Origin: Melaminivora sp034675505
GTDB lineage: Bacteria > Pseudomonadota > Gammaproteobacteria > Burkholderiales > Burkholderiaceae_C
Assembly: GCA_034675505.1 (NCBI GenBank)
Contig: JAUCDD010000010.1
Coordinates: forward strand, 1-64,000
Reading direction: 5' to 3'
DNA length: 64,000 nucleotides
In this document: positions 45,622 to 54,673 of the stretch, one piece after another
Numbering within the stretch: position 1 is the first letter of the stretch
Layout: every line of letters begins with the position of its first letter
Translations under genes and position numbers: made by a program
The notes under the pieces: model-generated
What the model was told of the DNA's origin: nothing
Database searches by the model: none
The model's input: the letters and a program-made list of their open reading frames with translations, nothing else

Positions 45622-46178
45622 AAATGCACTCCTTGGAATTCATCGGTCAGCCAGGCGTGGCTGGCGTCGCGCGCGGACAGGCCCTGCACCGGCAGCGGCC
45701 AGGCGATGGCCAGGCGCGCATCCAGCGGGTGCAGCCCGGCCTCGGCGGCGGGCACGTGCGGCGCCGAATGGCAATACAGCAGCTCGGCGTCATCCGTTTG
45801 CGCCTGAAAACCGTGCGCGAAGCCGGGGGGAATCAGCAGCGCGCAGCTGGTGTCGGCGTCCAGCCGCTCGGCGTGCCAGCGCAGGAAGGTGGGCGAGCCG
45901 GCGCGCAGGTCCACCGCCACGTCCCATACCGCGCCGCGCACGCAGCTGACCAGCTTCATCTCGGCATGCGGCGGGCGCTGGTAGTGCAGGCCGCGCACGC
46001 TGGCGCGCTGGCGCGTCAGGCTGCGATTGACCTGGGCGATGGGCTGCGTCCAGCCGGCGGCGGCCAGCTCCTGGGCGCAGAACATGCGCTCGAAGAACCC
46101 GCGAGCATCCTGGGCGGGCTGGCGCTGCACGCGCACCAGGCCCGCCAGGGGCAGCGGGGTGCAGACCAGGCGGCTCAT
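45618..46178 (-). CDS. dTDP-4-dehydrorhamnose 3,5-epimerase family protein (RfbC-like)
   Basis: A 186-aa cupin epimerase of normal RfbC length. Recognisable are FFERMF, SVRGLHYQRPPHAEMKLV with the active-site His, VDLRAGSPTF and LIPPGFAHGFQ. With the CDP-sugar genes around it, it probably epimerises C3 and/or C5 of the CDP-4-keto-6-deoxyhexose rather than making rhamnose. rfbA, rfbB and rfbD are absent. The start at 46178 overlaps the rfbG stop. Confidence 0.9.
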   Translation of the reverse strand: MSRLVCTPLPLAGLVRVQRQPAQDARGFFERMFCAQELAAAGWTQPIAQVNRSLTRQRASVRGLHYQRPPHAEMKLVSCVRGAVWDVAVDLRAGSPTFLRWHAERLDADTSCALLIPPGFAHGFQAQTDDAELLYCHSAPHVPAAEAGLHPLDARLAIAWPLPVQGLSARDASHAWLTDEFQGVHL

Positions 46179-47272
46179 GCCCGCGCCTCCCCGGCCGCGC
46201 AGCCCTCCCAGGCCCGCAGATCGGCCAGACACAGGGCGCGCGCGTCGGCACCAGCCGCCTGGGCGCGATACCAGTCCATGGCGCTCGCCACCGCCTCGGC
46301 CAGGTGCCAGCGCGGCGCGACGCCCAGCGCCTGGCGCGCGTGCGCCGTCTCCAGCGCCAGCCAGCCGGCTTCGTGCGGGGCATCAGAATCATTTTGATAG
46401 CTGAAGGCTGACGCAGGATAACGGCTTGCGGCCAATCCGACCACATTGGCGACGGTGGCTGCCTCGTGCGGCAGCGGGCCGAAGTTGTAGGCGCCGGCCA
46501 GCGCAGGCTCGCACCACAGGCGCTCGGCCAGCCGCAGGTAGGCGGCCAGCGGCTCGATGACGTGCTGCCAGGGGCGCGTGGCCTGCGGGTGGCGCAGCTG
46601 CAGCGCCTGTCCGGCCTGCCAGGCACGCACGGCGTCGGGCAGCAGCCGGTCGGGCGCCCAGTCGCCGCCGCCGATCACGTTGCCGGCGCGGGCGGTGGCC
46701 ACGGCCACGCCCTGCGCGGCCAGAAAGGCGTCGCGGTAGCTGGCGGCGACGATCTCGGCTGCGGCCTTGCTGGCGCTGTAGGGGTCATGCCCGCCCAGCG
46801 GGTCGTCTTCGCGGTACGGGTAAGGCCATTCGCGATTGCGATAGACCTTGTCGGTCGTCACTACCAGCGCCACGCGCGCGTCGGGCTGACCGCGCAGGGC
46901 GTCCAGCACGTGCGCCGTGCCCAGGATATTGGTGGCGTGGGTGGCCAGCGGGTCGGAGTAGCCAGCGCGCACCAGCGCCTGCGCCGCCAGGTGCAGCACC
47001 ACCTGCGGACGCTCCTGCTGCACCACCTGCGCGACGGCGCGCGCATCGCGGATGTCCACGCAGTGGCTCGCGTGCAGGCCCTGGTCCACGTGCGCCAGGG
47101 CGTGCAGCGCCGGCTGTGTGGCCGGCGGCAGCGCCAGGCCGACGACCTGCGCGCCCAGGCGCTGCAGCCACAGCGCCAGCCAGGCGCCCTTGAAGCCGGT
47201 GTGCCCGGTGAGCAGCACGCGCTTGCCGCGCCAGAAGGCGGCGTCGGGGCTGGCCGTGGCGGCGGCCGCCAT
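46175..47272 (-). CDS. rfbG: CDP-glucose 4,6-dehydratase
   Basis: A 365-aa short-chain dehydrogenase/reductase-fold enzyme that converts CDP-glucose to CDP-4-keto-6-deoxyglucose. The NAD-binding motif is TGHTGFKGAWLALWL, diagnostic for this subfamily, and the catalytic pair is in DPYSASKAAAE (YxxxK). The block VVTTDKVYRN and TARAGNVIGGGDW are also typical. The ATG overlaps the rfbF stop as TAATG. Confidence 0.95.
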   Translation of the reverse strand: MAAAATASPDAAFWRGKRVLLTGHTGFKGAWLALWLQRLGAQVVGLALPPATQPALHALAHVDQGLHASHCVDIRDARAVAQVVQQERPQVVLHLAAQALVRAGYSDPLATHATNILGTAHVLDALRGQPDARVALVVTTDKVYRNREWPYPYREDDPLGGHDPYSASKAAAEIVAASYRDAFLAAQGVAVATARAGNVIGGGDWAPDRLLPDAVRAWQAGQALQLRHPQATRPWQHVIEPLAAYLRLAERLWCEPALAGAYNFGPLPHEAATVANVVGLAASRYPASAFSYQNDSDAPHEAGWLALETAHARQALGVAPRWHLAEAVASAMDWYRAQAAGADARALCLADLRAWEGCAAGEARA

Positions 47273-48042
47273 TACCAGCACTTCCACGGGGCCTTGCCAC
47301 CGTGCCAGAGGTCTTCCAGCAGATTTTTCTCGCGCAGCGTGTCCATGGGCTGCCAAAAGCCCGCGTGCTCGAAGGCCTGCATCTGCCCGTCGTGCGCCAG
47401 GCGCTGCATGGGCTCGGCTTCCCAGGGGGTGGCATCGCCCGCGATGTAGTCGATCGCCTGCGGCTGCAGGACGAAGAAGCCGCCGTTGATCCGGCCGCCG
47501 TCGCCGCGCGGCTTTTCCTCGAAGGACGCCACGGCCGTGCCATCGCACACCAGCGCGCCGTAGCGCCCTGGCGGCTGCACGGCCGTCACCGTGGCCAGGC
47601 GGCCATGGGCGCGATGGAAGGCGAACTGCGCCGCCATGTCCAGATCGGCAACCCCGTCGCCATAGGTAAAACAAAATGGCTCATCGGGCGGCAGATAGGC
47701 ACGCACCCGCCGCAGCCGCCCACCCGTGAGCGTGCTCTCGCCCGTATCCACCAGCGTCACGCGCCAGGGCTCGGCATGGCGTTGATGCACCTGCATGCTG
47801 TTGTTTTCCATGTCGAAGGTCACATCCGACATGTGCAGGAAGTAATTGGCGAAGTACTCCTTGATGACGTAGCCCCGGTAGCCCAGGCAGATGATGAAGT
47901 CGTTGACGCCGTGCGCCGCGTACATCTTCATGATGTGCCACAGGATGGGCCGCCCGCCGATCTCGATCATGGGCTTGGGGCGCAGGTGTGACTCTTCCGA
48001 GATGCGGGTACCCAGCCCGCCGGCGAGCAAAACGGCTTTCAT
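47272..48042 (-). CDS. rfbF: Glucose-1-phosphate cytidylyltransferase
   Basis: A 256-aa nucleotidyltransferase that makes CDP-glucose. MKAVLLAGGLGTRISEES at the N-terminus and RPKPMIEIGGRPILWHIMKM carry the substrate-binding residues, followed by FCFTYGDGVAD. The first gene of the seven-gene sugar operon, whose cistrons overlap or nearly abut. It is divergent from motA. The start at 48042 fits the family; the open frame extends 48 bp upstream. Confidence 0.96.
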   Translation of the reverse strand: MKAVLLAGGLGTRISEESHLRPKPMIEIGGRPILWHIMKMYAAHGVNDFIICLGYRGYVIKEYFANYFLHMSDVTFDMENNSMQVHQRHAEPWRVTLVDTGESTLTGGRLRRVRAYLPPDEPFCFTYGDGVADLDMAAQFAFHRAHGRLATVTAVQPPGRYGALVCDGTAVASFEEKPRGDGGRINGGFFVLQPQAIDYIAGDATPWEAEPMQRLAHDGQMQAFEHAGFWQPMDTLREKNLLEDLWHGGKAPWKCW

Positions 48043-48248
48043 GCGGCAAGCATAGGAGCCCGGCAGGTCCACGAACCAGCGGCGAGGCACGGGAAGGCGG
48101 CGCTTCTCGGGCTTTTGCCCTCACGCCGCGATGCCGGATGGCCGGCGCGCAGCCGCGGCGCCACCAGCCCGGTGCCACGCAATTGGGCGGCTTACCGCCC
48201 GCTGATCGGGCGTTCGCATCGTGCAACGCTCTGACACAATCGCGCACC

Positions 48249-49109
48249 ATGTTCGTCATCCTCGGCTACCTCATCACCTTCGGCAGCGTCTTCGGCGTGT
48301 TCATCGCGCACGGGGGCAACATCAAGGTCGTGCTGGAGGCGCTGCCCTTCGAGATGATCACCATCGGCGGGGCGGCCCTGGGCGCGTTCATCGTGAACAA
48401 CCAGCCCAAGGTGCTGAAGGCCACGGTCAAGCTGCTGCCGCAGGTGCTCAAGGGCAACAAATACACCAAGGCGCGCTACATGGAGCTGTTGTCCATGCTC
48501 TACGAGATCCTGCAAAAGGCGCGCAAGGAAGGCCTGATGGCCATCGAGGCCGACGTGGAGGAGCCGGAAAAATCCGAGATCTTCAAGAAATACCCGGCCG
48601 TGGGCAGCGACCACCACGTCATCGAGTTCACCACCGACTACCTGCGCATGATGGTCTCGGGCAACCTGAACGCGCACGAGATCGAGTCGCTGATGGACGC
48701 CGAGATCGAGACCCACCACCAGGAGGCCCACGCCCCGGTGGCCGCGCTCACGCGCCTGGCCGGCGCGCTGCCGGCGTTCGGCATCGTGGCCGCCGTGCTG
48801 GGCGTGGTGAACACCATGGGTTCGGTGGGGCAGGCGCCGGCCGTGCTGGGCGGAATGATCGCCTCGGCGCTGGTGGGCACCTTCCTGGGCATCCTGCTGG
48901 CCTATGGCGCCGTGGAGCCGCTGGCCGGCCTGCTGGAGCAAAAGGCCGAGGACGCCTCCAAGGAATTCGCCTGCATCAAATCGACGCTCCTGGCCAGCAT
49001 GCAGGGCTACAACCCGGCCACGGCCATCGAGTTCGGGCGCAAGGTGTTGTTCTCGGGCGACCGGCCGGGCTTTGCCGAGCTGGAGGCGCACGTCAAAGGC
49101 AAGAAATAA
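48249..49109 (+). CDS. motA: Flagellar stator protein MotA
   Basis: A 286-aa membrane protein with four hydrophobic segments. The N-terminus MFVILGYLITFGSVFGVFI, the cytoplasmic charged loop (RKEGLMAIEADVEEPE) and the conserved LAGALPAFGIVAAVLGVVNT are typical of MotA. It forms the proton channel with MotB. The 206-bp gap to the divergent rfbF carries no promoter I can name with confidence. Confidence 0.97.
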   Translation: MFVILGYLITFGSVFGVFIAHGGNIKVVLEALPFEMITIGGAALGAFIVNNQPKVLKATVKLLPQVLKGNKYTKARYMELLSMLYEILQKARKEGLMAIEADVEEPEKSEIFKKYPAVGSDHHVIEFTTDYLRMMVSGNLNAHEIESLMDAEIETHHQEAHAPVAALTRLAGALPAFGIVAAVLGVVNTMGSVGQAPAVLGGMIASALVGTFLGILLAYGAVEPLAGLLEQKAEDASKEFACIKSTLLASMQGYNPATAIEFGRKVLFSGDRPGFAELEAHVKGKK

Positions 49110-49139
49110 CCCCGGGGTAGCAGGCACGCACCCACCGCC

Positions 49140-50078
49140 ATGGCCGAGAAGAAGCTTCAGCCCATCATCATCAAGCGCGTCAAGAAGGGCGGCCATGCCG
49201 CGCACGGCGGCGCCTGGAAGATCGCCTACGCCGACTTCGTGACGGCCATGATGGCGTTCTTCCTGCTGATGTGGCTGCTGGGCTCCACGGCCAAGGGCGA
49301 GCTGCAGGGCATTGCGTCCTACTTCGCCTCGCCGCTGAAGGTGGCGATGCAGGGCGGCGACGGCTCGGGCAACAGCTCCAGCGTGATCCCCGGCGGCGGC
49401 AACGATTTGTCCAAGGTGCACGGCCAGGTGCGCCGCTCGGACTCCGACACCGCCACCAACCGCCGCACCAGCGTGGAGAGCGCCCGCGCCGAGCGCGCCA
49501 AGCTGGACGCGCAGCGCATCAAGGCGCTGCAGGCCAAGATCGACGCCATCATCACCGAGAACCCGCGCCTGAACGAGTACCGCTCGCAGATCCGCATCGA
49601 CGTGACGCCCGACGGGCTGCAGATCCAGATCGTCGACGACCAGAACCGGCCGATGTTCGACAGCGGCAGCGCGCTGGTCAAGCCCTATATGCGCGACATC
49701 CTGCGCGAGATCGGCTCGGCCCTGGGCAACGTGGAAAACCGCGTCAGCCTGGCCGGCCACACCGACGCCACGCCCTATGGCAACGGCGAGCGCGGCTACA
49801 GTAACTGGGAGCTGTCGGCCGACCGCGCCAACGCCTCGCGCCGCGAGCTGGTGGCCGCCGGCATGCCCGACGGCAAGCTCGGGCGCGTGGTGGGCCTGGC
49901 CGCCAGCGACCCGCTGGAGCCAGACCAGCCGCGCGCGGCGGTGAACCGGCGCATCACCATTACCGTGCTCACGCACGAGGCCGAGGAGCGGCTGCTGGGC
50001 CGCAGGAACGGGTCATCCCCCGTGGGCCCCGCGAATAGCGAAAAGCCCGACAATCGGGCCTCTGCGCCCGCCAGTTAG
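49140..50078 (+). CDS. motB: Flagellar stator protein MotB
   Basis: A 312-aa protein. The single membrane helix carries the proton-binding Asp in YADFVTAMMAFFLLMWLL. The C-terminal OmpA-like peptidoglycan-binding domain has SLAGHTDATPY, followed by ADRANASRRELVAAGM. It lies 30 bp after motA. Nothing unusual is seen. Confidence 0.97.
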   Translation: MAEKKLQPIIIKRVKKGGHAAHGGAWKIAYADFVTAMMAFFLLMWLLGSTAKGELQGIASYFASPLKVAMQGGDGSGNSSSVIPGGGNDLSKVHGQVRRSDSDTATNRRTSVESARAERAKLDAQRIKALQAKIDAIITENPRLNEYRSQIRIDVTPDGLQIQIVDDQNRPMFDSGSALVKPYMRDILREIGSALGNVENRVSLAGHTDATPYGNGERGYSNWELSADRANASRRELVAAGMPDGKLGRVVGLAASDPLEPDQPRAAVNRRITITVLTHEAEERLLGRRNGSSPVGPANSEKPDNRASAPAS

Positions 50079-50157
50079 TAACAACTTGTCACTGACGCGC
50101 GTGCTCGCGACAATCCGCCTTCGTGCTACCCCGTAATTCCGACCGAAAGGGTCCTTC

Positions 50158-50544
50158 GTGTCCTCTGCCCTTCGATTCCTGATCGTTGACGACTTTTCCA
50201 CCATGCGGCGCATCGTGCGCAACCTGCTCAAGGAAAGCGGCTTTGCCGATGCCGACGAGGCCGAGGATGGCGTGGCGGCGCTGAGCAAGCTGCGCGGCGG
50301 CCGCTTCGATTTCGTGGTCACCGACATCAACATGCCCAACATGAACGGCTTCCAGCTGCTGGCCGAGATCAAGAAGGACGACAAGCTCAAGCACCTGCCG
50401 GTGCTGATGGTCACGGCCGAGGCGCGCAAGGAGGACATCGTCGCCGCTGCCCAGGGCGGCGCGGCCGGCTACATCGTCAAGCCCTTTACCAAGGCCACGC
50501 TGGAGGAGAAGGTCAACCTGATCATCCAGAAGCTGGGGCTGTGA
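50158..50544 (+). CDS. cheY: Chemotaxis response regulator CheY (copy 2, canonical)
   Basis: A 128-aa receiver domain very close to the enterobacterial CheY (LIVDDFSTMRRIVRNLLKE, TDINMPNMNGFQLLAEIK). The acceptor is Asp56, and the Thr and Lys switch residues are in MVTAEA and YIVKPF. It starts with GTG behind AAAGGG. It lies 79 bp after motB and is followed after one base by cheZ. Confidence 0.95.
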   Translation: MSSALRFLIVDDFSTMRRIVRNLLKESGFADADEAEDGVAALSKLRGGRFDFVVTDINMPNMNGFQLLAEIKKDDKLKHLPVLMVTAEARKEDIVAAAQGGAAGYIVKPFTKATLEEKVNLIIQKLGL

Positions 50545-50545
50545 C

Positions 50546-51172
50546 GTGCAGGCGGCGGAACCCACCGTGCCCGAGGCCGGCCAGGACATCCACCTGACCA
50601 TAGGGCAGCTCACGCGCCAGCTGCACACCGCGCTCAACGAACTCGGGCATGCCGACCAGCTGCGCGGCAGCATGGGCGAGTTGCCGGATGCGCAAAGCCG
50701 GCTGTCCTACATCGCCCGGCTGACGGGCGAGGCGGCCGAGAAGGTGCTCACGCGCGTGGAGCAGGCCAAGGCGCAGCACGACTACATCGCCAGCGAGACG
50801 CGCCGCGTGGTCACCTCGCTGGTGGCCGACCCGGTGGCGGCCGTGGCCAAGGGGGAGATCTACAACTTCCTGACCGACGTGGAGCGCGTGACACAGGAGG
50901 CCGACGTCCACCTGACCGAGATCATGATGGCGCAGGACTTCCACGACCTCACCGGCCAGGTGATCGCGCGCGTGGTCAACCTGGCCTCGACCATCGAGCA
51001 GCAGCTGGTGCAGCTCCTGATCCAGACCGCCCCGCCCGGCGCCGCGCCCGCCGCCGAGCACCAGCCCGCGCGCGAGGCCCTGCAGGGGCCGGTGGTCGAT
51101 CCGCAGGCGCGCGCCGACGTGGTGACCGACCAGTCGCAGGTGGATGACCTGCTGGCCAGCCTGGGGTTCTGA
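50546..51172 (+). CDS. cheZ: CheY-P phosphatase CheZ
   Basis: A 208-aa helical phosphatase. The catalytic helix reads QDFHDLTGQVIARV with Asp134 and Gln138. The C-terminal CheY-binding peptide is QVDDLLASLGF, as in enteric CheZ. It starts with GTG one base after the cheY stop, so the two are translationally coupled. Confidence 0.96.
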   Translation: MQAAEPTVPEAGQDIHLTIGQLTRQLHTALNELGHADQLRGSMGELPDAQSRLSYIARLTGEAAEKVLTRVEQAKAQHDYIASETRRVVTSLVADPVAAVAKGEIYNFLTDVERVTQEADVHLTEIMMAQDFHDLTGQVIARVVNLASTIEQQLVQLLIQTAPPGAAPAAEHQPAREALQGPVVDPQARADVVTDQSQVDDLLASLGF

Positions 51173-51213
51173 AGAAGCCCCGGCGGGCGCCGTACGCGCC
51201 CCCGGCGGCGGTA

Positions 51214-51275
51214 TTTCGGCCAAAAATGCCCCATGCCGGCGCCAATCCATGGCCTTTAGCTATCAATACAATAGC
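51214..51275 (-). repeat. Type-2 intergenic repeat, copy 3
   Basis: The minus strand reads GCTATTGTATTGATAGCTAA, then GGATTGGCGCCGGCATG and CATTTTTGGCCGAAA, aligning with copies at 13357 and 33397. It lies in the cheZ-flhB gap, antisense to both genes. Confidence 0.72.
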
Positions 51276-51382
51276 AACACCCGGCGCCTGCGTACGCTGA
51301 ACTGCGCCGCCCCAGCCCCGCTATTCGGGCTTTAGCCCGGCGCCCGCGTCCCGACAATCGGCGTGACTCCCTCCGTCACGCC

Positions 51383-52573
51383 ATGAGCTCCAGCCAGGAC
51401 AGAAACCTACCCGCCACCGAGCGCAAGCTGCAAAAGGCCCGCCAGGACGGCCAGGCCGCGCGCTCGCGCGACCTGTCGCACCTGGCCATCCTGGGCGTGG
51501 GGGCGCTGGCGCTGCTGGTGCTGGCGCCGCACTTCGTGGACTGGCTGGAGCGCGCGCTGCGCCAGAGCCTGGCATTCGACGCGGCCACGGTGCGCTCGCC
51601 TGGCGACATGCTGGCGCGCCTGAAGACCCTGACCGTGCTGGGCGTGGCCGCCAGCGCCACGTTCGCGCTGCTGACCAGCAGCGCGGCCTTGCTGGCCGGG
51701 CTGGGCGCAGGCGGCCTGGTGCTCAGCCTGAAGCCCATCAGCCCGCAGTTCAACCGGCTGAACCCGCTCAAGGGCCTGGCCAACCTGTTGTCCAAGCAGC
51801 AGCTGGCCAACGTCGCCAAGATGGTGCTGATGACCGCCATCCTGGCCACCGTGGCCTGGAAATTCATGGCCGGCGGCATCGATTCCATGGCGCAGCTGGT
51901 GCTGCAGCCCTCGCCGCTGGCGCTGCGCCATGCCGGGCAATGGATCGCCTCGGGCGTGGCGCTGATGCTGCTGGTGGTGTTCATCTTCGCCGTGCTGGAC
52001 GTGCCGCTGCAGGCGTTTTTCTTCAAGTCGCGCCTGAAGATGAGCCACGAGGAGGTCAAGCAGGAGCACAAGGAGTCCGACGGCAACCCGCAGCTCAAGG
52101 GCCGCATGCGCCAGAAGGCGCGCGAGCTCGCCGACGGCGCCAGCGTCGCCGCAGTCCCGAAGGCCGACTTCGTGCTCATGAACCCCACGCACTACGCGGT
52201 GGCGCTGAAATACGACGAGGCCGCCATGGGCGCGCCGCAGGTCATCTCCAAGGGCACCGACCTGCTGGCGTTCAAGATCCGCGACCTCGCCCGCGAGCAC
52301 GACGTGCCGGTGCTGTCCTCGCCCATGCTGGCGCGCGCGCTGTACGCGCACGCCGAGCTGGACCAGCCGATCCCGCAGCAGCTGTTCACCGCCGTGGCCC
52401 AGGTGCTGGCCTACGTCTACCGGCTGAAGGCGGCGATGCACGGGCAGGCCGGCATGCCCGGCGCCCAGCCCGACCCGCAGGTGCCGCCCGAGCTGGATCC
52501 GCATTCACCGCTGGCGCAGCGCCCCAGCGCCCCCCCGCCGCCGCGCGCGCGCGGCCTCCTGAACCCGCCCTGA
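51383..52573 (+). CDS. flhB: Flagellar export switch protein FlhB
   Basis: A 396-aa protein with four membrane helices and a cytoplasmic autocleaving domain. The cleavage motif NPTH is in FVLMNPTHYAVALKYDE. The N-terminus ATERKLQKARQDGQAARSRD is typical. The Pro-rich tail after about residue 365 is variable. It lies 210 bp after cheZ and 6 bp before flhA. Confidence 0.97.
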   Translation: MSSSQDRNLPATERKLQKARQDGQAARSRDLSHLAILGVGALALLVLAPHFVDWLERALRQSLAFDAATVRSPGDMLARLKTLTVLGVAASATFALLTSSAALLAGLGAGGLVLSLKPISPQFNRLNPLKGLANLLSKQQLANVAKMVLMTAILATVAWKFMAGGIDSMAQLVLQPSPLALRHAGQWIASGVALMLLVVFIFAVLDVPLQAFFFKSRLKMSHEEVKQEHKESDGNPQLKGRMRQKARELADGASVAAVPKADFVLMNPTHYAVALKYDEAAMGAPQVISKGTDLLAFKIRDLAREHDVPVLSSPMLARALYAHAELDQPIPQQLFTAVAQVLAYVYRLKAAMHGQAGMPGAQPDPQVPPELDPHSPLAQRPSAPPPPRARGLLNPP

Positions 52574-52579
52574 CGCAGC

Positions 52580-54673
52580 ATGGCCATGACGCCTCCCACC
52601 CTCACCTCCGCGCGCCAGTGGGCGGGCGACAACCGGTCGGCGCTGCAGGGGCTGTCGGCGCCGCTGCTGGTGGTGGCCATCCTGGCGCTGATGGTGCTGC
52701 CCGTGCCGCCGTGGCTGCTGGACACCTTCTTCACGCTGAACATCGCCGTGGCGCTGATGGTGATGATGGTGGCGGCCTACATGCTGCGGCCGCTGGACTT
52801 CGCGGCCTTCCCGTCGGTGCTGCTGCTCACGACGCTGATGCGCCTGTCGCTGAACGTGGCCTCCACCCGCGTGGTGCTGCTGGAGGGCCACACCGGCCCG
52901 GGCGCGGCCGGCAAGGTGATCGAGGCCTTCGGGCATTTCCTGATCGGCGGCAACTTCGCCGTCGGCCTGATCGTGTTCGCCATCCTGGTGGTCATCAACT
53001 TCGTGGTGGTGACCAAGGGCGCCGAGCGCATCGCGGAAGTCTCGGCGCGCTTCACCCTGGACGCCATGCCCGGCAAGCAGATGGCGGTGGACGCCGACCT
53101 GAACGCCGGCCTGATCGACGAGAAGGAAGCCAAGCGCCGGCGCCTGGAAGTGCAGGAGGAGGCCAACTTCTTCGGCTCCATGGACGGCGCCAGCAAGTTC
53201 GTGCGCGGCGACGCCATCGCCGGCATCCTGATCCTGGTCATCAACATCATCGGCGGCTTCGCCATCGGCATGCTGCAGCACGGGCTGTCGGCGGGCGATG
53301 CGGCCAACAGCTACATCCTGCTGGCGGTGGGCGATGCGCTGGTGGCGCAGATCCCGGGCCTGCTCATTTCCGTGGCCGCCGCGATGGTGATCTCGCGCGT
53401 GGGCAAGGACAACGACATGGGCCAGCAGATCGTGCAGCAGCTGTTCATGTCGCCGCGCGTGCTGGGCGTGGCCGCCGGCATCCTGGTCCTGCTGGGCCTC
53501 ATCCCGGGCATGCCGCACGCGGTGTTCCTGCTGATGGGCGGCGCCCTGGGCTGGGCCGCATGGCTGCTGTACCAGCGCCAGCGCCGGCCGGCGCCCGTGG
53601 AGGAAGCGCCCGCCACCCCGGCCGGCGACGGCGAGGCCAGCTGGGACGACCTGCAGCCCGTCGACCTGCTGGGCCTGGAGCTGGGCTACCGCCTGATTGC
53701 CCTGGTGGACAAGAACCGCCAGGGCGACCTGCTCACGCGCATCAAGGGCGTGCGGCGCAAGTTCGCGCAGGAGGTGGGCTTTCTGCCGCCCGCCGTGCAC
53801 GTGCGCGACAACCTGGAATTGAAGCCCAGCGCCTACCGCATCACGCTGCGCGGCGTGGTGGTGGGCGAGGGCGAGGCGCACCCCGGCATGTTCCTGGCCA
53901 TCAACCCCGGCGGCATCAGCACGCCGCTGATCGGCACCGCCACCACCGACCCGGCCTTCGGCCTGCCGGCGCACTGGATCGACGCCGGCCAGCGCGAAGC
54001 CGCGCAAATGGCGGGCTTTACCGTGGTTGATTCGGAAACCGTCATGGCGACCCATTTGTCACACTTGATGCAAGTGCAGGCCGCCAAGCTCTTGTCCCGT
54101 ACCGAGACGCAGCAGCTGGTCGAGCACGTGACGCGCCTGGCGCCCAAACTGATCGAGGAAGTCGTGCCCAAGATGGTCTCCATCACCGTATTCCAGAAGG
54201 TGCTGCAGCTGCTGCTGGAAGAGGCCGTGCACATCCGCGACATCCGCACCATCATCGAGACCCTGGCCGAGCACGCCGCCAGCACCCAGGACCCGCAGGA
54301 GCTGGCGCGGCGCGTGCGCATCGCGCTGTCGCCGGCCATCGTGCAGCAGATCTACGGCCCGGTGCGCGAGCTGAGCGTGATCGCCATCGAGCCCGGCCTG
54401 GAGCGCCTGCTGGTGCAGGCCCTGGCCAATGCCAACGGCCCGGCGCTGGATCCCGGCGTGGCCGACCTGCTGACGCAAAAGGCCGCCGAGGTGGCGCTGC
54501 GCCAGGAAGAAATCGGCATGCCCGCGTGCCTGCTGGTGCCCGACGCCATCCGGAGCTCCATCGCCCGCCTGGTGCGCCGCGTGGCGCCGCGCCTGCAGGT
54601 GCTGGCGCACAGCGAAATCCCTGAGACCCACACCATCCGCATCGGCCCGATCCTGCAAGGGGCATCCGCATGA
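52580..54673 (+). CDS. flhA: Flagellar export gate protein FlhA
   Basis: A 697-aa protein with about eight membrane helices in the first ~330 residues and a large cytoplasmic domain. The conserved FHIPEP-type region is seen as RFTLDAMPGKQMAVDADLNA with IDEKEAKRRR. The C-terminus matches the family. It overlaps flhF by ATGA. Confidence 0.97.
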   Translation: MAMTPPTLTSARQWAGDNRSALQGLSAPLLVVAILALMVLPVPPWLLDTFFTLNIAVALMVMMVAAYMLRPLDFAAFPSVLLLTTLMRLSLNVASTRVVLLEGHTGPGAAGKVIEAFGHFLIGGNFAVGLIVFAILVVINFVVVTKGAERIAEVSARFTLDAMPGKQMAVDADLNAGLIDEKEAKRRRLEVQEEANFFGSMDGASKFVRGDAIAGILILVINIIGGFAIGMLQHGLSAGDAANSYILLAVGDALVAQIPGLLISVAAAMVISRVGKDNDMGQQIVQQLFMSPRVLGVAAGILVLLGLIPGMPHAVFLLMGGALGWAAWLLYQRQRRPAPVEEAPATPAGDGEASWDDLQPVDLLGLELGYRLIALVDKNRQGDLLTRIKGVRRKFAQEVGFLPPAVHVRDNLELKPSAYRITLRGVVVGEGEAHPGMFLAINPGGISTPLIGTATTDPAFGLPAHWIDAGQREAAQMAGFTVVDSETVMATHLSHLMQVQAAKLLSRTETQQLVEHVTRLAPKLIEEVVPKMVSITVFQKVLQLLLEEAVHIRDIRTIIETLAEHAASTQDPQELARRVRIALSPAIVQQIYGPVRELSVIAIEPGLERLLVQALANANGPALDPGVADLLTQKAAEVALRQEEIGMPACLLVPDAIRSSIARLVRRVAPRLQVLAHSEIPETHTIRIGPILQGASA

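Noticed and set aside
41747..48042. Antibiotic (macrolide or cephalosporin) biosynthesis cluster
   Set aside because: CmcI-, TylCIII- and DnrJ-type families occur in antibiotic clusters, but no polyketide or peptide synthase is present and the genes abut flagellin. Glycan synthesis is far more likely.
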